Assembly: GCA_016222805.1 (NCBI GenBank)
Contig: JACRQG010000007.1
Coordinates: forward strand, 124,001-188,000
DNA: 64,000 nucleotides
Reading direction: 5' to 3'
Source: Verrucomicrobiota bacterium
Lineage (GTDB): Bacteria > Verrucomicrobiota > Verrucomicrobiia > Opitutales > Opitutaceae
A program made the translations under genes and the position numbers. This document shows positions 53,320-61,417 of this stretch, piece after piece (positions within the stretch are counted from its first letter, which is position 1; each line of letters opens with the position of its first letter). Under the pieces are notes generated by a model. That model ran no database searches and was not told the origin of the DNA. It saw only the letters and a list, made by a program, of their open reading frames with translations.

Positions 53320-53930
53320 GGGCGGAACCGGAGGGTAGTTCCGGGGATGCGGCGGCGGAAGTCGAAGATCGGGCCCTGATGGCGCGCGTCCAGGCCGGTG
53401 ATGAAACCGCCTTCGGCCGGCTAATGGAGCGCTGGGAGTTGCCGGCAAAGGCCGTGATTGGGAGGCTGGTGCTCAACGCCGTCGAGGCGGAGGAGCTGGC
53501 CCACGAGGCCTTCGTGCGGGTGTGGCAGCAGCGGGAGAAGTACCGCCCGGGAGCGGATTTTCGTCCGTGGCTGTTCGCGATTGCCGTCAACCTGGCGCGG
53601 AATCGTCTGCGATGGTGGCGACGGCGCCCGACCGTTTCGTTCGAGGCATGGAGTGAAGCCGAGGGGCGCGGGGGCGGCCAGTCCGACCGGATTCAAGCCT
53701 CGTCCGAAGGAGGCGACGGCCTCGAGGCGAAGGAACGCGCCGAGGCCGTGCGCGACGCGATCGCCGCCCTGCCGGTCGAGCTTCGGGAGGCGATCGTCCT
53801 TTTCGAATACGAGGGAATGGCCCAGGCGGAAATTGCCGCCATCGTGGGAGCCACGCCGAAGGCGGTCGAAACCCGGATTGCGCGGGCGCGCGAGCGCCTG
53901 CGGGTGGCGCTGCGGCGCTGGGAGCGGTAG
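53316..53930 (+). CDS. ECF sigma factor (CnrH-like)
   Basis: This protein has 204 residues from a GTG overlapping the sensor stop (GTGA); the ORF track extends into the sensor gene. Region 2 includes ALMARVQAGDETAFGRLMER and the promoter-melting helix FRPWLFAIAVNLARNRLRWW. Region 4 is LPVELREAIVLFEYEGMAQA with an AEIAAIVGATPKAVETRIAR helix-turn-helix. The order anti-sigma, sensor, sigma repeats cnrYXH. It should activate its own cassette and the divergent efflux operon when metal releases it. Confidence 0.88.
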   Translation: MRAEPEGSSGDAAAEVEDRALMARVQAGDETAFGRLMERWELPAKAVIGRLVLNAVEAEELAHEAFVRVWQQREKYRPGADFRPWLFAIAVNLARNRLRWWRRRPTVSFEAWSEAEGRGGGQSDRIQASSEGGDGLEAKERAEAVRDAIAALPVELREAIVLFEYEGMAQAEIAAIVGATPKAVETRIARARERLRVALRRWER

Positions 53931-54006
53931 GGGCAACCGCGCCAGTTCGGCGTTTCACCGGCAGGCGAAGGCCGGCAGCGGATTCGCCGTGGATCCGTTC
54001 GAATCC

Positions 54007-54531
54007 TCAGGGAGAGAGGACCACGTCATCCGAGGTCCAGGGCCGCCGATCCGGACCTGCGCTGCGAATCTCCATGCGGGTCGCGCTCTCGGCATGGAAG
54101 AAGAAGGGAGTTCCCCAGCGATCACAGAGCTCACCCTCGCGGTTGAGTGCGGGGTGGGAGGGCGGGATGACCGCGAAGCGCAGGCGGTTGCGCCCGGTGA
54201 GCGCGGCGGTGATCTCGGCGTTGCTGCCGACCGGATTGCCGTCCCGGGGAAAGTTCGAGCGGTAGGTATCGAGGCACGAATGGAGAATCCGGAGGTCGGC
54301 GTGAATGTCACTGGCCGGAGAATTCAGGTCCCTGGCCTGGTCGGAGGTTTCCAGCGGAGGCAGGGCACTGGTGGCGGAGGGCACCGCGACCTGCCCGGGG
54401 AGCCGCGGGAGCGGCGGAGCGGCCACGGTCGGCGCGGTTTCGTCCGTCCCGTCTTCCCGGCTTGGCCAAAGGAACCAGACCGCAACCCCGAGACAAAGCG
54501 CGGCGATCAGGAACAAGGAACGGCGATTCAT
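54007..54531 (-). CDS. membrane-anchored protein with pseudopilin-like C-terminus
   Basis: This protein has 174 residues from the ATG at 54531. A single N-terminal helix (SLFLIAALCLGVAVWFLW) precedes a Pro-rich linker. The C-terminal part is DIHADLRILHSCLDTYRSNF, LCDRWGTPFFFHAESATRME and IRSAGPDRRPWTSDDVV. The DxWGTPFFF and SAGPD...DD pattern is that of major pseudopilins (GspG). The pilin-type cleavage site with Glu5 is missing, so it is not a classical pilin. It is last in an operon with DUF1501 and DUF1800 genes. Confidence 0.75.
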   Translation of the reverse strand: MNRRSLFLIAALCLGVAVWFLWPSREDGTDETAPTVAAPPLPRLPGQVAVPSATSALPPLETSDQARDLNSPASDIHADLRILHSCLDTYRSNFPRDGNPVGSNAEITAALTGRNRLRFAVIPPSHPALNREGELCDRWGTPFFFHAESATRMEIRSAGPDRRPWTSDDVVLSP

Positions 54532-54664
54532 GGGTGGCGGAACCCGGAACTCGGGCGGGGTCGAGAGCACCGCCCGGTAGCGTCGCCGGGCTGGCGAAGC
54601 TGCCGTGGTCGCCTCAGCGGAGGCGAAAGTGGCGGGAGAGCGTGGACGTGCATGGGGCCACGTT

Positions 54665-54688
54665 GTCGCCGCGCTCCAACGCGGCTAC
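54665..54688. repeat. second REP-like palindrome
   Basis: GTCGCCGCG-CTCCAA-CGCGGCTAC forms an 8/9-bp stem related in sequence to the repeat at 40843. It is intergenic, between the DUF1501 stop and the pseudopilin-like start. Confidence 0.5.
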
Positions 54689-54718
54689 GCGGGAGGCAGA
54701 AGCGATCTTCCCGCCTCC

Positions 54719-56161
54719 TCAGAGAAACCCGAGATTGGGCGTCTTGAACCGGCCGATATTGGGGAGGACCGTCGGCAGATCGGTGCTGCTGACGCCAAAC
54801 CAGGTCGCGAGGGTTGCCGCGTATTCGTCCACGCTGGTGGTGGGAATCCACCGTCCGAGCGACGTATCGTCCGGCCCGCCGACCGTGAGGGTGGGCATCT
54901 TGCCGTAGATGTCGCCACCCTTGACCGCGCCGCCGAGGATGAAGGCATGGCTGCCCCAGCCGTGATCCGAGCCGTCGCCGTTGGAACGATACGTGCGGCC
55001 GAAATCGGACGCGGTGAACAGCGTGACCTGGTTGGGGACTCCCAGTTCGACCGTCGCGCGGTAGAAGGCGTCGACCGCTTCCGAGATCTGGTTGAGGAGG
55101 TTGGCGTGGTTGTCGGCGGCGGCGTTGCTGGTGTTGATCTGGGAGGCGTGGGTATCCCAGCCACCGAGCTGGACGAAAAAGACCTGGCGCTTGAGCCCCA
55201 GCGTCGGAGAGGCGCCGATCAGCCGGGCGGCCATCCGCAGTTGGTTACCGGCGGTGGTGGTGGGGAACGTCGTGGCCAGGGCCGGAGCGGCCGCGAGCAC
55301 GGTATTGAGAAGGTCCGCAGAGACGATGGCGTCGCCGGAAACGGATCCGAAGGCGGCCTCGATCAGGCCGGGCTGGCTGGCGGCGAAGAGGTCCTTCTGG
55401 GCGCGGAAGCGGATCCCGTCGGTCGAGGTGGCGCTGCTGGTGGAGCCGGCGAGGGTGGTCGCACCACCGGTGCCGATGGCGTATTGGGAGACGATGTTGC
55501 CAACCTGGAACGTGTTCTTGCCGGCGATCGAGACCGACATCGAAATGTCGTTGCTCGAATTCAGGTTGTAGAGGAGGTCGGCGATGCGGCCGCCCCAGCC
55601 GGTGGCCGTGGGCTTGTCGGGCACGCTGTGTTGCCACTGCACTTGCTGGTCGGCGTGGGAGAAGAGCTGGGGGGGGAGAGGCACCGTGGCCCGGGTGTAT
55701 TGATCCCGGGTGGTGGGATACACGAGGGTGCCGACGTTACCGAGCAGGGCGAGCCGACCCGCGGCAAAGTGGGACTGCAGTTCGGTCAACGAGCCGTGCA
55801 GGCCCCAGGTGCGACCATCGGAGGTTTTCGGGGAGAGTGGCAGGAGGGAGGAGGAGGGCAGCGCGAGGTTGGAGCGGGCCGTGGCGTAGGAGGCGTAGCC
55901 GGAGCCGGTGGGCACGATCATGTTGTTGGCGTCGTTGCCGCCGTTGAGGAAAAGGCAGACGAGCGCCTTGTAGTCGGAGGCGATGGCGGCGGAGGTGTTG
56001 GGGAGGCGGGGGCCGTTGTCGGGGCTGGCGGCTCCGGCCATGAGGCGCAGACTGCCCAGGGTGGAGAGGAGGCCGGTGTAACCGACGGCGGCACAACAAG
56101 CGGAACCGAGGAAGTCGCGGCGGGTGACGTCGGCGCGGAAGTGGGACTTGGTCTTGCTCAT
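54719..56161 (-). CDS. DUF1501 family protein, partner of DUF1800 protein
   Basis: This 480-residue protein has a Tat-like N-terminus (VTRRDFLGSACCAAVGYTGLL). Typical segments of this DUF1501 subtype are VCLFLNGGNDANNMIVPTG, WQHSVPDKPTATGWGGRIAD, FVQLGGWDTHASQINTSNAA and FGRTYRSNGDGSDHGWGSHA, then FILGGAVKGGDIYGKMP. It belongs to the alkaline-phosphatase-like fold and is nearly always encoded next to a DUF1800 gene. The pair's function is unknown. It lies 147 nt after the DUF1800 stop. Confidence 0.93.
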   Translation of the reverse strand: MSKTKSHFRADVTRRDFLGSACCAAVGYTGLLSTLGSLRLMAGAASPDNGPRLPNTSAAIASDYKALVCLFLNGGNDANNMIVPTGSGYASYATARSNLALPSSSLLPLSPKTSDGRTWGLHGSLTELQSHFAAGRLALLGNVGTLVYPTTRDQYTRATVPLPPQLFSHADQQVQWQHSVPDKPTATGWGGRIADLLYNLNSSNDISMSVSIAGKNTFQVGNIVSQYAIGTGGATTLAGSTSSATSTDGIRFRAQKDLFAASQPGLIEAAFGSVSGDAIVSADLLNTVLAAAPALATTFPTTTAGNQLRMAARLIGASPTLGLKRQVFFVQLGGWDTHASQINTSNAAADNHANLLNQISEAVDAFYRATVELGVPNQVTLFTASDFGRTYRSNGDGSDHGWGSHAFILGGAVKGGDIYGKMPTLTVGGPDDTSLGRWIPTTSVDEYAATLATWFGVSSTDLPTVLPNIGRFKTPNLGFL

Positions 56162-56235
56162 GGGAAGGTCAGGAAGGGAGGAACTCGGGAAACGGCAGAA
56201 AGAAGAAACAAGAAACGGTGAAGGGGGGAGAGGGT

Positions 56236-56299
56236 CGTTCCTCTTGCTCTTTCCTCTTCCGGCAGTGGTTGGGGAGAAAGAGGAAGAGAAAGAGGAACG
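56236..56299 (-). repeat. polypurine/polypyrimidine inverted repeat between DUF1800 and DUF1501 genes
   Basis: CGTTCCTCTTGCTCTTTC and its near-complement further right form an 18-bp stem with one mismatch and one wobble around 28 nt. It starts 9 nt after the DUF1800 stop. It lacks a T-run and may stabilise or partly separate the two messages. Confidence 0.5.
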
Positions 56300-56308
56300 A
56301 GAAAGATC

Positions 56309-59300
56309 CTACTTTTGCACGGCGGCGGCCGGCGAAGTGAGGGTGAGGAGGATGGCGGTGTTGACCCGGTCGACGGCCGACGTGGTGGCGGCCAGCGAAG
56401 TCAGGGCGGTGGTGATCCTGGTCCGGGTGGCGGCCGGCATGTTGCCCGCGCACAAGACCAGGTTGAGCCGGTCGAGCAGCGCCGGCACATTGGACACGAG
56501 CGCCTGCTCCGCGGAGGTGTTGAGGGTGATGGCGTAGTCGCGCGCCGTGGTGTTGGGCAGGGTCGCGATGACAAACGTGCGGAAGAAGTTGGGCACCGAG
56601 ATGGCGTAGTTGTCGTCGGTGATCTCGAACTCCGGCACGACGAGGCCGGCCCGGGCGAGGGTGCCGGGCAGGACGTAGTCGGGATGATAGAAATTGAACA
56701 CCGTGGGTGAGCGCAGCGCGGCCTGGGCGAGGCTGCCCTGGACGCCGTCGAGCCGCGTCGGGGCGCCGGCGGTCAGGACGAGCGACTGCGTGCCCGGGTT
56801 GGCGGTGGCAGGCGTCACATACTCGCTGCCGACCATGTGCCGATAACCGGAGAAGCGGCCGCTGATCGAGCTGGCGCCGAACGAACGCAGCAGGCCGGAA
56901 AGCCGCAGGATGGGCTCCTTGAGCTTGCCGAAGGACTGCGTGGCGGCGACGTCCGGACTGCGGGCCTCGTAGTCGGTCAGGATCGCGCGGACGACCGACG
57001 CGAGTTGGGTGGGGCTGGACTTCTGATCCTCCCAGACCTTGGCCACGCGATAGACGTACGCCGGGCTTGGGTTGGAGGTCACCAGCCGTTGGATGAGTTG
57101 CTTCGAGATGAAGGGAGCGGTGTTGGGATGGGCAAACAGGGCATCCAGCGCGAGACGGAGGTCGACCACCCCGCCCTGGTTCGCCGGGATGGGGGTGACC
57201 AGCACCGGGTTCAGATCCTTGGTCCCGGTATCGTGGTTGGCGGGGAAAAGGATCATCGGGTTGGTGAAACCTGCGAGGTTGGTGCCACCGGAGCGGAAGG
57301 ACGTCGTGCCAAAGTAGGACCAGCCGGTGAACACCTTCGCCATTTCCGTGATGGTGTTCTGATTGTAGGTGGCGATGGGCAGCCCGTCATTGCCGAGCTG
57401 CAAGGTGCCGTCGGGCTGCAGCATGTTCAGGCCGATGCTGAAAAGCTGCATCACCTCACGAGCGTAGTTCTCGTCGGGCGTCTGGCCGGTCACGGGATCC
57501 GCCTTGGAGTTGCGCAGGGAGGAGAGGTAGTTGCCCATCATCGGGTGCAAGGTGACATTCTCCAGCAGCGTGCGGTAGTTGCCGAAGGCCCCGTTGCCGA
57601 GCATGTCGTAGTAGTGGGCGAGGGGCTCGGTCTGATTGTCGCCGCCGAGCGAGACATCCGAGATCACCAGGATCTGGCTGAGCGCGAAGGCGACGCGCTG
57701 GCGCAGTTGGTCCGGCGCGGTCAGGACGGTCTTCCACCAGGCGTTCTGCCGGTTGGGGGGGTGGATGGCCTGCCAGTTGGTGACGCTGCTGCTGCCGCCA
57801 AAGGTGTTGCGGTCCTCCAAGGTGGCGGCGCGGTGGGACGTGAAGGGGAGGGCAAGCTGGGCGTCGACCCACGTGGCAAGGCTGCCTCCGGTGAGGGCGT
57901 CGATCTCGGCCTTGGTCGGACCGAAGGTGGCCTGGGTGAGCAGGCGCGCCGCGTCGTTGGCCGTGACGTTGGTGAGGGAAACGGCGGGCGGGGCGGGCGG
58001 TGGGGAAAAGACCCGGGCGCCGGCGGCCTGGATGAAAGTTCCCTTGACCTCGCCGGTCGGGTACTTGGCGGTGTCAATCCGGATGGAGATGTTGCCGCTC
58101 TTGAGTGCGTCGAGGAGCTGGGCGCTCGTGTAGTTGGCGATGGGGGTGAAGAACCACTGGTTGCCGATCACCTGGCCGACGGGGAGCCGCAGGACGAAGT
58201 CTTCATTGGCACCGATGGTGAGGTAAGCGGTGTTCTGCGTGGAGCTCAGGTTGGAAAACGTGACATTCACCGCGGCCACCGTGCCGCTGGCGCTCAGCAG
58301 AATCGTCGCCGTGCCGGACGCCGCCGTGCCACCCGTGGCGGTGGTCGTGGGCCGCACGGAAGCGATGTAAAGCGTGGCGGGATTGTCGGCGATCGTGGCC
58401 GTGGCGCTGGCGGCGGAACCCGCGGTGTAGTTGGCCGTGCCGATCACCGTCACCACAACGGTGTCGGTGCCCTCGTTCTGGAGGTCGGGATTGGGGAGAA
58501 GCGGCAGTTTGACGGTGCTCTCGCCGGCGGGAAAAGTGATGGTCCCGGGCAGGTTGGCGTAGTCGAAGCTGTTCACGGCCGAACCGCCGACGCCGTAGGA
58601 AATCGTGAGGGGCGTCAGGGTGTCCCCGGTCCGGGTGAACAGGAATTCCGCGTTATTGTTGCCGGATTCGTCGGCTGTCGCCTTGGTCGCGGTCACGGTG
58701 ACAACCGGCGGAGTCGCCTGGGTGGTGTCGTAGACCTCGACGATGGCGACACCGCTGGCGCCACTCCCGCCGCCGACCTGGATGCCGTAGTTACCTGCCG
58801 CGACTTCCACCAGCATCGCGGCGTCCCGACTGTTGGAGGGAAACGCGAAGGCGCCGAATTGGCTGAAGGCCGCCGTCAGCGTGGCGCCGGTGGCCGCCGA
58901 AGAGTTGGCGGGGGTGCCCCAGTCGTTGTTGCTGGCCACCGCGGTCGTGGTGCCGGTGGTGCGGTTAAGGGTCATGGTCGGATCCGCCAGGGTGCCTGAA
59001 ACACCGAAGGCCGCCAGGGCCGGTCCGGCCGTACGGGCGAGGAAGCGGCGGGAACTCGCCCCGGGCGACACCACGAAGCCGATGATCGGGCTGAACGTGC
59101 TCGAAACCTGGAGCCGGGTGGAAAGGTTGACCAGCTTGGCCCCGGTATTGCCGACTTCATAGACCTCGACCAGCGCGATTCCGGTGCCGTTGTTGGCTCC
59201 GGTGACCTGGGCGGTGTAGCTCCCGCTCGCCAGCGTGGTGACGATGGCGGAATCCCGGCTGTTGGCCGGGAGCGCGAAAGCCCCGACAGAGCTGAAAGTG

Positions 59301-59611
59301 GAGGCGTCGGAGGAGATCCAGTTGTCGTTGGTGGCAACCACGGTGCCGGTGCTGCTCACCAAGGTGAGTTGCGGGTCAGCCAGCGCCCCCGTGATGCGGA
59401 ACGGCGCGGCTCCCAGGGTGGGGCCGACGGCACGCACGAGGATGCGCTTGTCCGCCCCGGGTCCAATCACGAAGCCCGCGGTGAGGATGTTGTCCCCCGT
59501 CCCTGCCTGGCCGAGCGTCGACAGGTTGGAGAGACGCGGCTCCTGGGCACGCAGGCTGGCAAAGGGCAGTCCGACGAGCACCAGGGCGCAGGCGAAGAGC
59601 TTGGTTTTCAT
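56309..59611 (-). CDS. DUF1800 protein with Calx-beta and CHRD domains
   Basis: This protein has 1100 residues from the ATG at 59611, which opens a signal peptide (MKTKLFACALVLVGLPFASLRAQ). Two tandem N-terminal repeats of about 125 residues follow (FVIGPGADKRILVRAVGPTL and FVVSPGASSRRFLARTAGPA). A Calx-beta-like domain lies at about 300-405 (DYANLPGTITFPAGESTVKL) and a CHRD-like domain at about 413-540 (ISIRIDTAKYPTGEVKGTF). The catalytic-looking DUF1800 core runs from about 545 to the end (AARLLTQATFGPTKAEIDAL; NYAREVMQLFSIGLNMLQPD). It is a large secreted or surface protein. Its multi-domain N-terminus suggests binding to polymers or the cell surface. Confidence 0.92.
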   Translation of the reverse strand: MKTKLFACALVLVGLPFASLRAQEPRLSNLSTLGQAGTGDNILTAGFVIGPGADKRILVRAVGPTLGAAPFRITGALADPQLTLVSSTGTVVATNDNWISSDASTFSSVGAFALPANSRDSAIVTTLASGSYTAQVTGANNGTGIALVEVYEVGNTGAKLVNLSTRLQVSSTFSPIIGFVVSPGASSRRFLARTAGPALAAFGVSGTLADPTMTLNRTTGTTTAVASNNDWGTPANSSAATGATLTAAFSQFGAFAFPSNSRDAAMLVEVAAGNYGIQVGGGSGASGVAIVEVYDTTQATPPVVTVTATKATADESGNNNAEFLFTRTGDTLTPLTISYGVGGSAVNSFDYANLPGTITFPAGESTVKLPLLPNPDLQNEGTDTVVVTVIGTANYTAGSAASATATIADNPATLYIASVRPTTTATGGTAASGTATILLSASGTVAAVNVTFSNLSSTQNTAYLTIGANEDFVLRLPVGQVIGNQWFFTPIANYTSAQLLDALKSGNISIRIDTAKYPTGEVKGTFIQAAGARVFSPPPAPPAVSLTNVTANDAARLLTQATFGPTKAEIDALTGGSLATWVDAQLALPFTSHRAATLEDRNTFGGSSSVTNWQAIHPPNRQNAWWKTVLTAPDQLRQRVAFALSQILVISDVSLGGDNQTEPLAHYYDMLGNGAFGNYRTLLENVTLHPMMGNYLSSLRNSKADPVTGQTPDENYAREVMQLFSIGLNMLQPDGTLQLGNDGLPIATYNQNTITEMAKVFTGWSYFGTTSFRSGGTNLAGFTNPMILFPANHDTGTKDLNPVLVTPIPANQGGVVDLRLALDALFAHPNTAPFISKQLIQRLVTSNPSPAYVYRVAKVWEDQKSSPTQLASVVRAILTDYEARSPDVAATQSFGKLKEPILRLSGLLRSFGASSISGRFSGYRHMVGSEYVTPATANPGTQSLVLTAGAPTRLDGVQGSLAQAALRSPTVFNFYHPDYVLPGTLARAGLVVPEFEITDDNYAISVPNFFRTFVIATLPNTTARDYAITLNTSAEQALVSNVPALLDRLNLVLCAGNMPAATRTRITTALTSLAATTSAVDRVNTAILLTLTSPAAAVQK

Positions 59612-59783
59612 GCAATAGAAAGTCTGTCCTTGGGGGAGGCGAGAAGGCTGGATTGGGGAACCCGCCACAAGAGCGGGTGGCTGAGGTAACTGATTGGCGT
59701 TATGAATGGCCTAGAAAGACCGGGTTGTCGCGGAAAATCTTCCACGGCAACTACGCCCGAACGGCTGGGAGATGGGCGTGAAA
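59612..59783. other. gap upstream of DUF1800 operon and downstream of pyk
   Basis: This 172-nt gap must hold the promoter of the DUF1800 operon and the end of the pyk message. A weak inverted repeat ACCCGC-7 nt-GCGGGT lies at about 59659-59679. Nothing more certain was seen. Confidence 0.4.
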
Positions 59784-61220
59784 CTACCGGATGGTGCGGA
59801 GCTGGACGCTGTCCACCAGCCGGTCGGAGGCGACGATGTCGGTGGCAATTACGACCTTGTCGCCGCTGTCCACGCGCCCGGTGCGCTTCAGGAGGGCGAG
59901 GGCGCTTTCGATGGTCTCGTTGGGGTCGGAGGCGAAGACCAGTTGGATCGGATCAACCGCCCGGAGCAGGCGGAGCTGCCGCAGAACCGCCAGGGAGGGC
60001 GTGAAGGCCAGGATCGGGGCGCGGGCCGGACGAAGCAGCGCGAGCCCCTGCGCCATGAAGCCGTGGCGGGTGAAGGTGACCAGCTTGGCGTCGGGAATCT
60101 GGTTGGCGAGGACGACGGCGGACTTCAGCACCTTCATCCGGTCGCCGGTGCCAACGGTGGGTTCCGTCCAGGTCTCGGCGGCTTCGCGCTCGATGCGACG
60201 GGAGATGGCGTCGAGCATTCGCACACATTCGAGCGGGTATTTTCCGATCGTGGTTTCGCCGGACAACATGACGCAGTCGGCCAGTTCATAGACCGCATTC
60301 GCGACATCGGTGATCTCCGCCCGCGTGGGCACGGGCTGGGTGATCATCGACTCGAGCATGTGGGTGGCGACGATGACCGGTCGCCCCTGGGCCAGGCACT
60401 CGCGGACCGCCCGGCGCTGGATCACGGGTAGTTCCTCGAAGGGACATTCGATGCCTAGATCGCCGCGCGCCACCATCAGGCCGTCGCAGCCGGCGATGAT
60501 GGCGGCGAGATTGGAGATGGCGGATTGATCTTCGATTTTGGCGATGATGCGAACCTTGGAGCGCTTTTCCTCCAGAAACGCCCGGAGGAGCTCGATGTCG
60601 GCGGCTTCCCGGACGAAGGAAAGGGCGATGAAGTCGATGCCCTCCTCGAGTCCCACGGTGGCATCGGCGCGGTCCTTTTCGGTGAACGACGGCAGGTTTA
60701 CCTTCACCCCGGGGAGGTTGATGTGCCGGCGCGACTTCAGCTCGCCGGGGATGACGACCCGGCAGCGGATCCGGGCGTCATTCTTCTCCAGCACTTCGAG
60801 GCGGAGCAGGCCATTGTCGACCAGGACCTCGTCACCGACCTGGATGTCGTGGACGAGGCCCTGGTAGTTGACGTCCACCGAGCGGACCTCCTCGCCGCTG
60901 ATTCCCGATGAACCGGGGCGGACGGTGAAGTCGAAGATCTCGCCCGCCTTGAGGGCGAGTGGCACGGCCACGTCGCCGGTACGAATCTCCGGGCCCTTGA
61001 TATCCATCATGATCGCAACCTCGCGTTCGGCGCGGAGGCTGGCCGCCCGGATGCGGCGGATGACCGTGCGGGTCCAGTCGTGCCGGGCATGCGCCATGTT
61101 GAGGCGGATGACATCGACGCCGGCGCGGATGAGGTGTTCGAGCATGGCCTCGCTCTCGGTGGCGGGACCGAGGGTGGCGACGATCTTGGTGCGACGGAAA
61201 GTGGAAGCGGCTTGCGACAT
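59784..61220 (-). CDS. pyk: pyruvate kinase
   Basis: This protein has 478 residues from the ATG at 61220 (the ORF track adds 78 unlikely residues). TKIVATLGPATESEAMLEHL and RLNMAHARHDWTRTVIRRIR are the opening. IMMDIKGPEIRTGDV, the active-site IDFIALSFVREAADIELLRA, IIAKIEDQSAISNLAAIIA and MVARGDLGIECPFEELPVIQ follow. TMLESMI-type and DVANAVYELADCVMLSGETT segments are present. It converts phosphoenolpyruvate and ADP to pyruvate and ATP in glycolysis. The length is normal, including the allosteric C-terminal domain. Confidence 0.97.
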   Translation of the reverse strand: MSQAASTFRRTKIVATLGPATESEAMLEHLIRAGVDVIRLNMAHARHDWTRTVIRRIRAASLRAEREVAIMMDIKGPEIRTGDVAVPLALKAGEIFDFTVRPGSSGISGEEVRSVDVNYQGLVHDIQVGDEVLVDNGLLRLEVLEKNDARIRCRVVIPGELKSRRHINLPGVKVNLPSFTEKDRADATVGLEEGIDFIALSFVREAADIELLRAFLEEKRSKVRIIAKIEDQSAISNLAAIIAGCDGLMVARGDLGIECPFEELPVIQRRAVRECLAQGRPVIVATHMLESMITQPVPTRAEITDVANAVYELADCVMLSGETTIGKYPLECVRMLDAISRRIEREAAETWTEPTVGTGDRMKVLKSAVVLANQIPDAKLVTFTRHGFMAQGLALLRPARAPILAFTPSLAVLRQLRLLRAVDPIQLVFASDPNETIESALALLKRTGRVDSGDKVVIATDIVASDRLVDSVQLRTIR

Positions 61221-61417
61221 GACGACCTTGTGGGTGCCGGAAACGCCCGGGGGGCGCAAGTGTGCGGCGAGGTGCGTCGGGGATGGCCCGTTGGGCTGTC
61301 GACCGGGGGCGCGTGGCGCCCTGACCTTTGGCGCCGGGCGGAGTTGGGCGGCCGGCCCGCGGGTCCCCGAGGGGAATTTCCGTGCACCGGGCGGGGGATT
61401 CGGTACAACGCCGGCGC

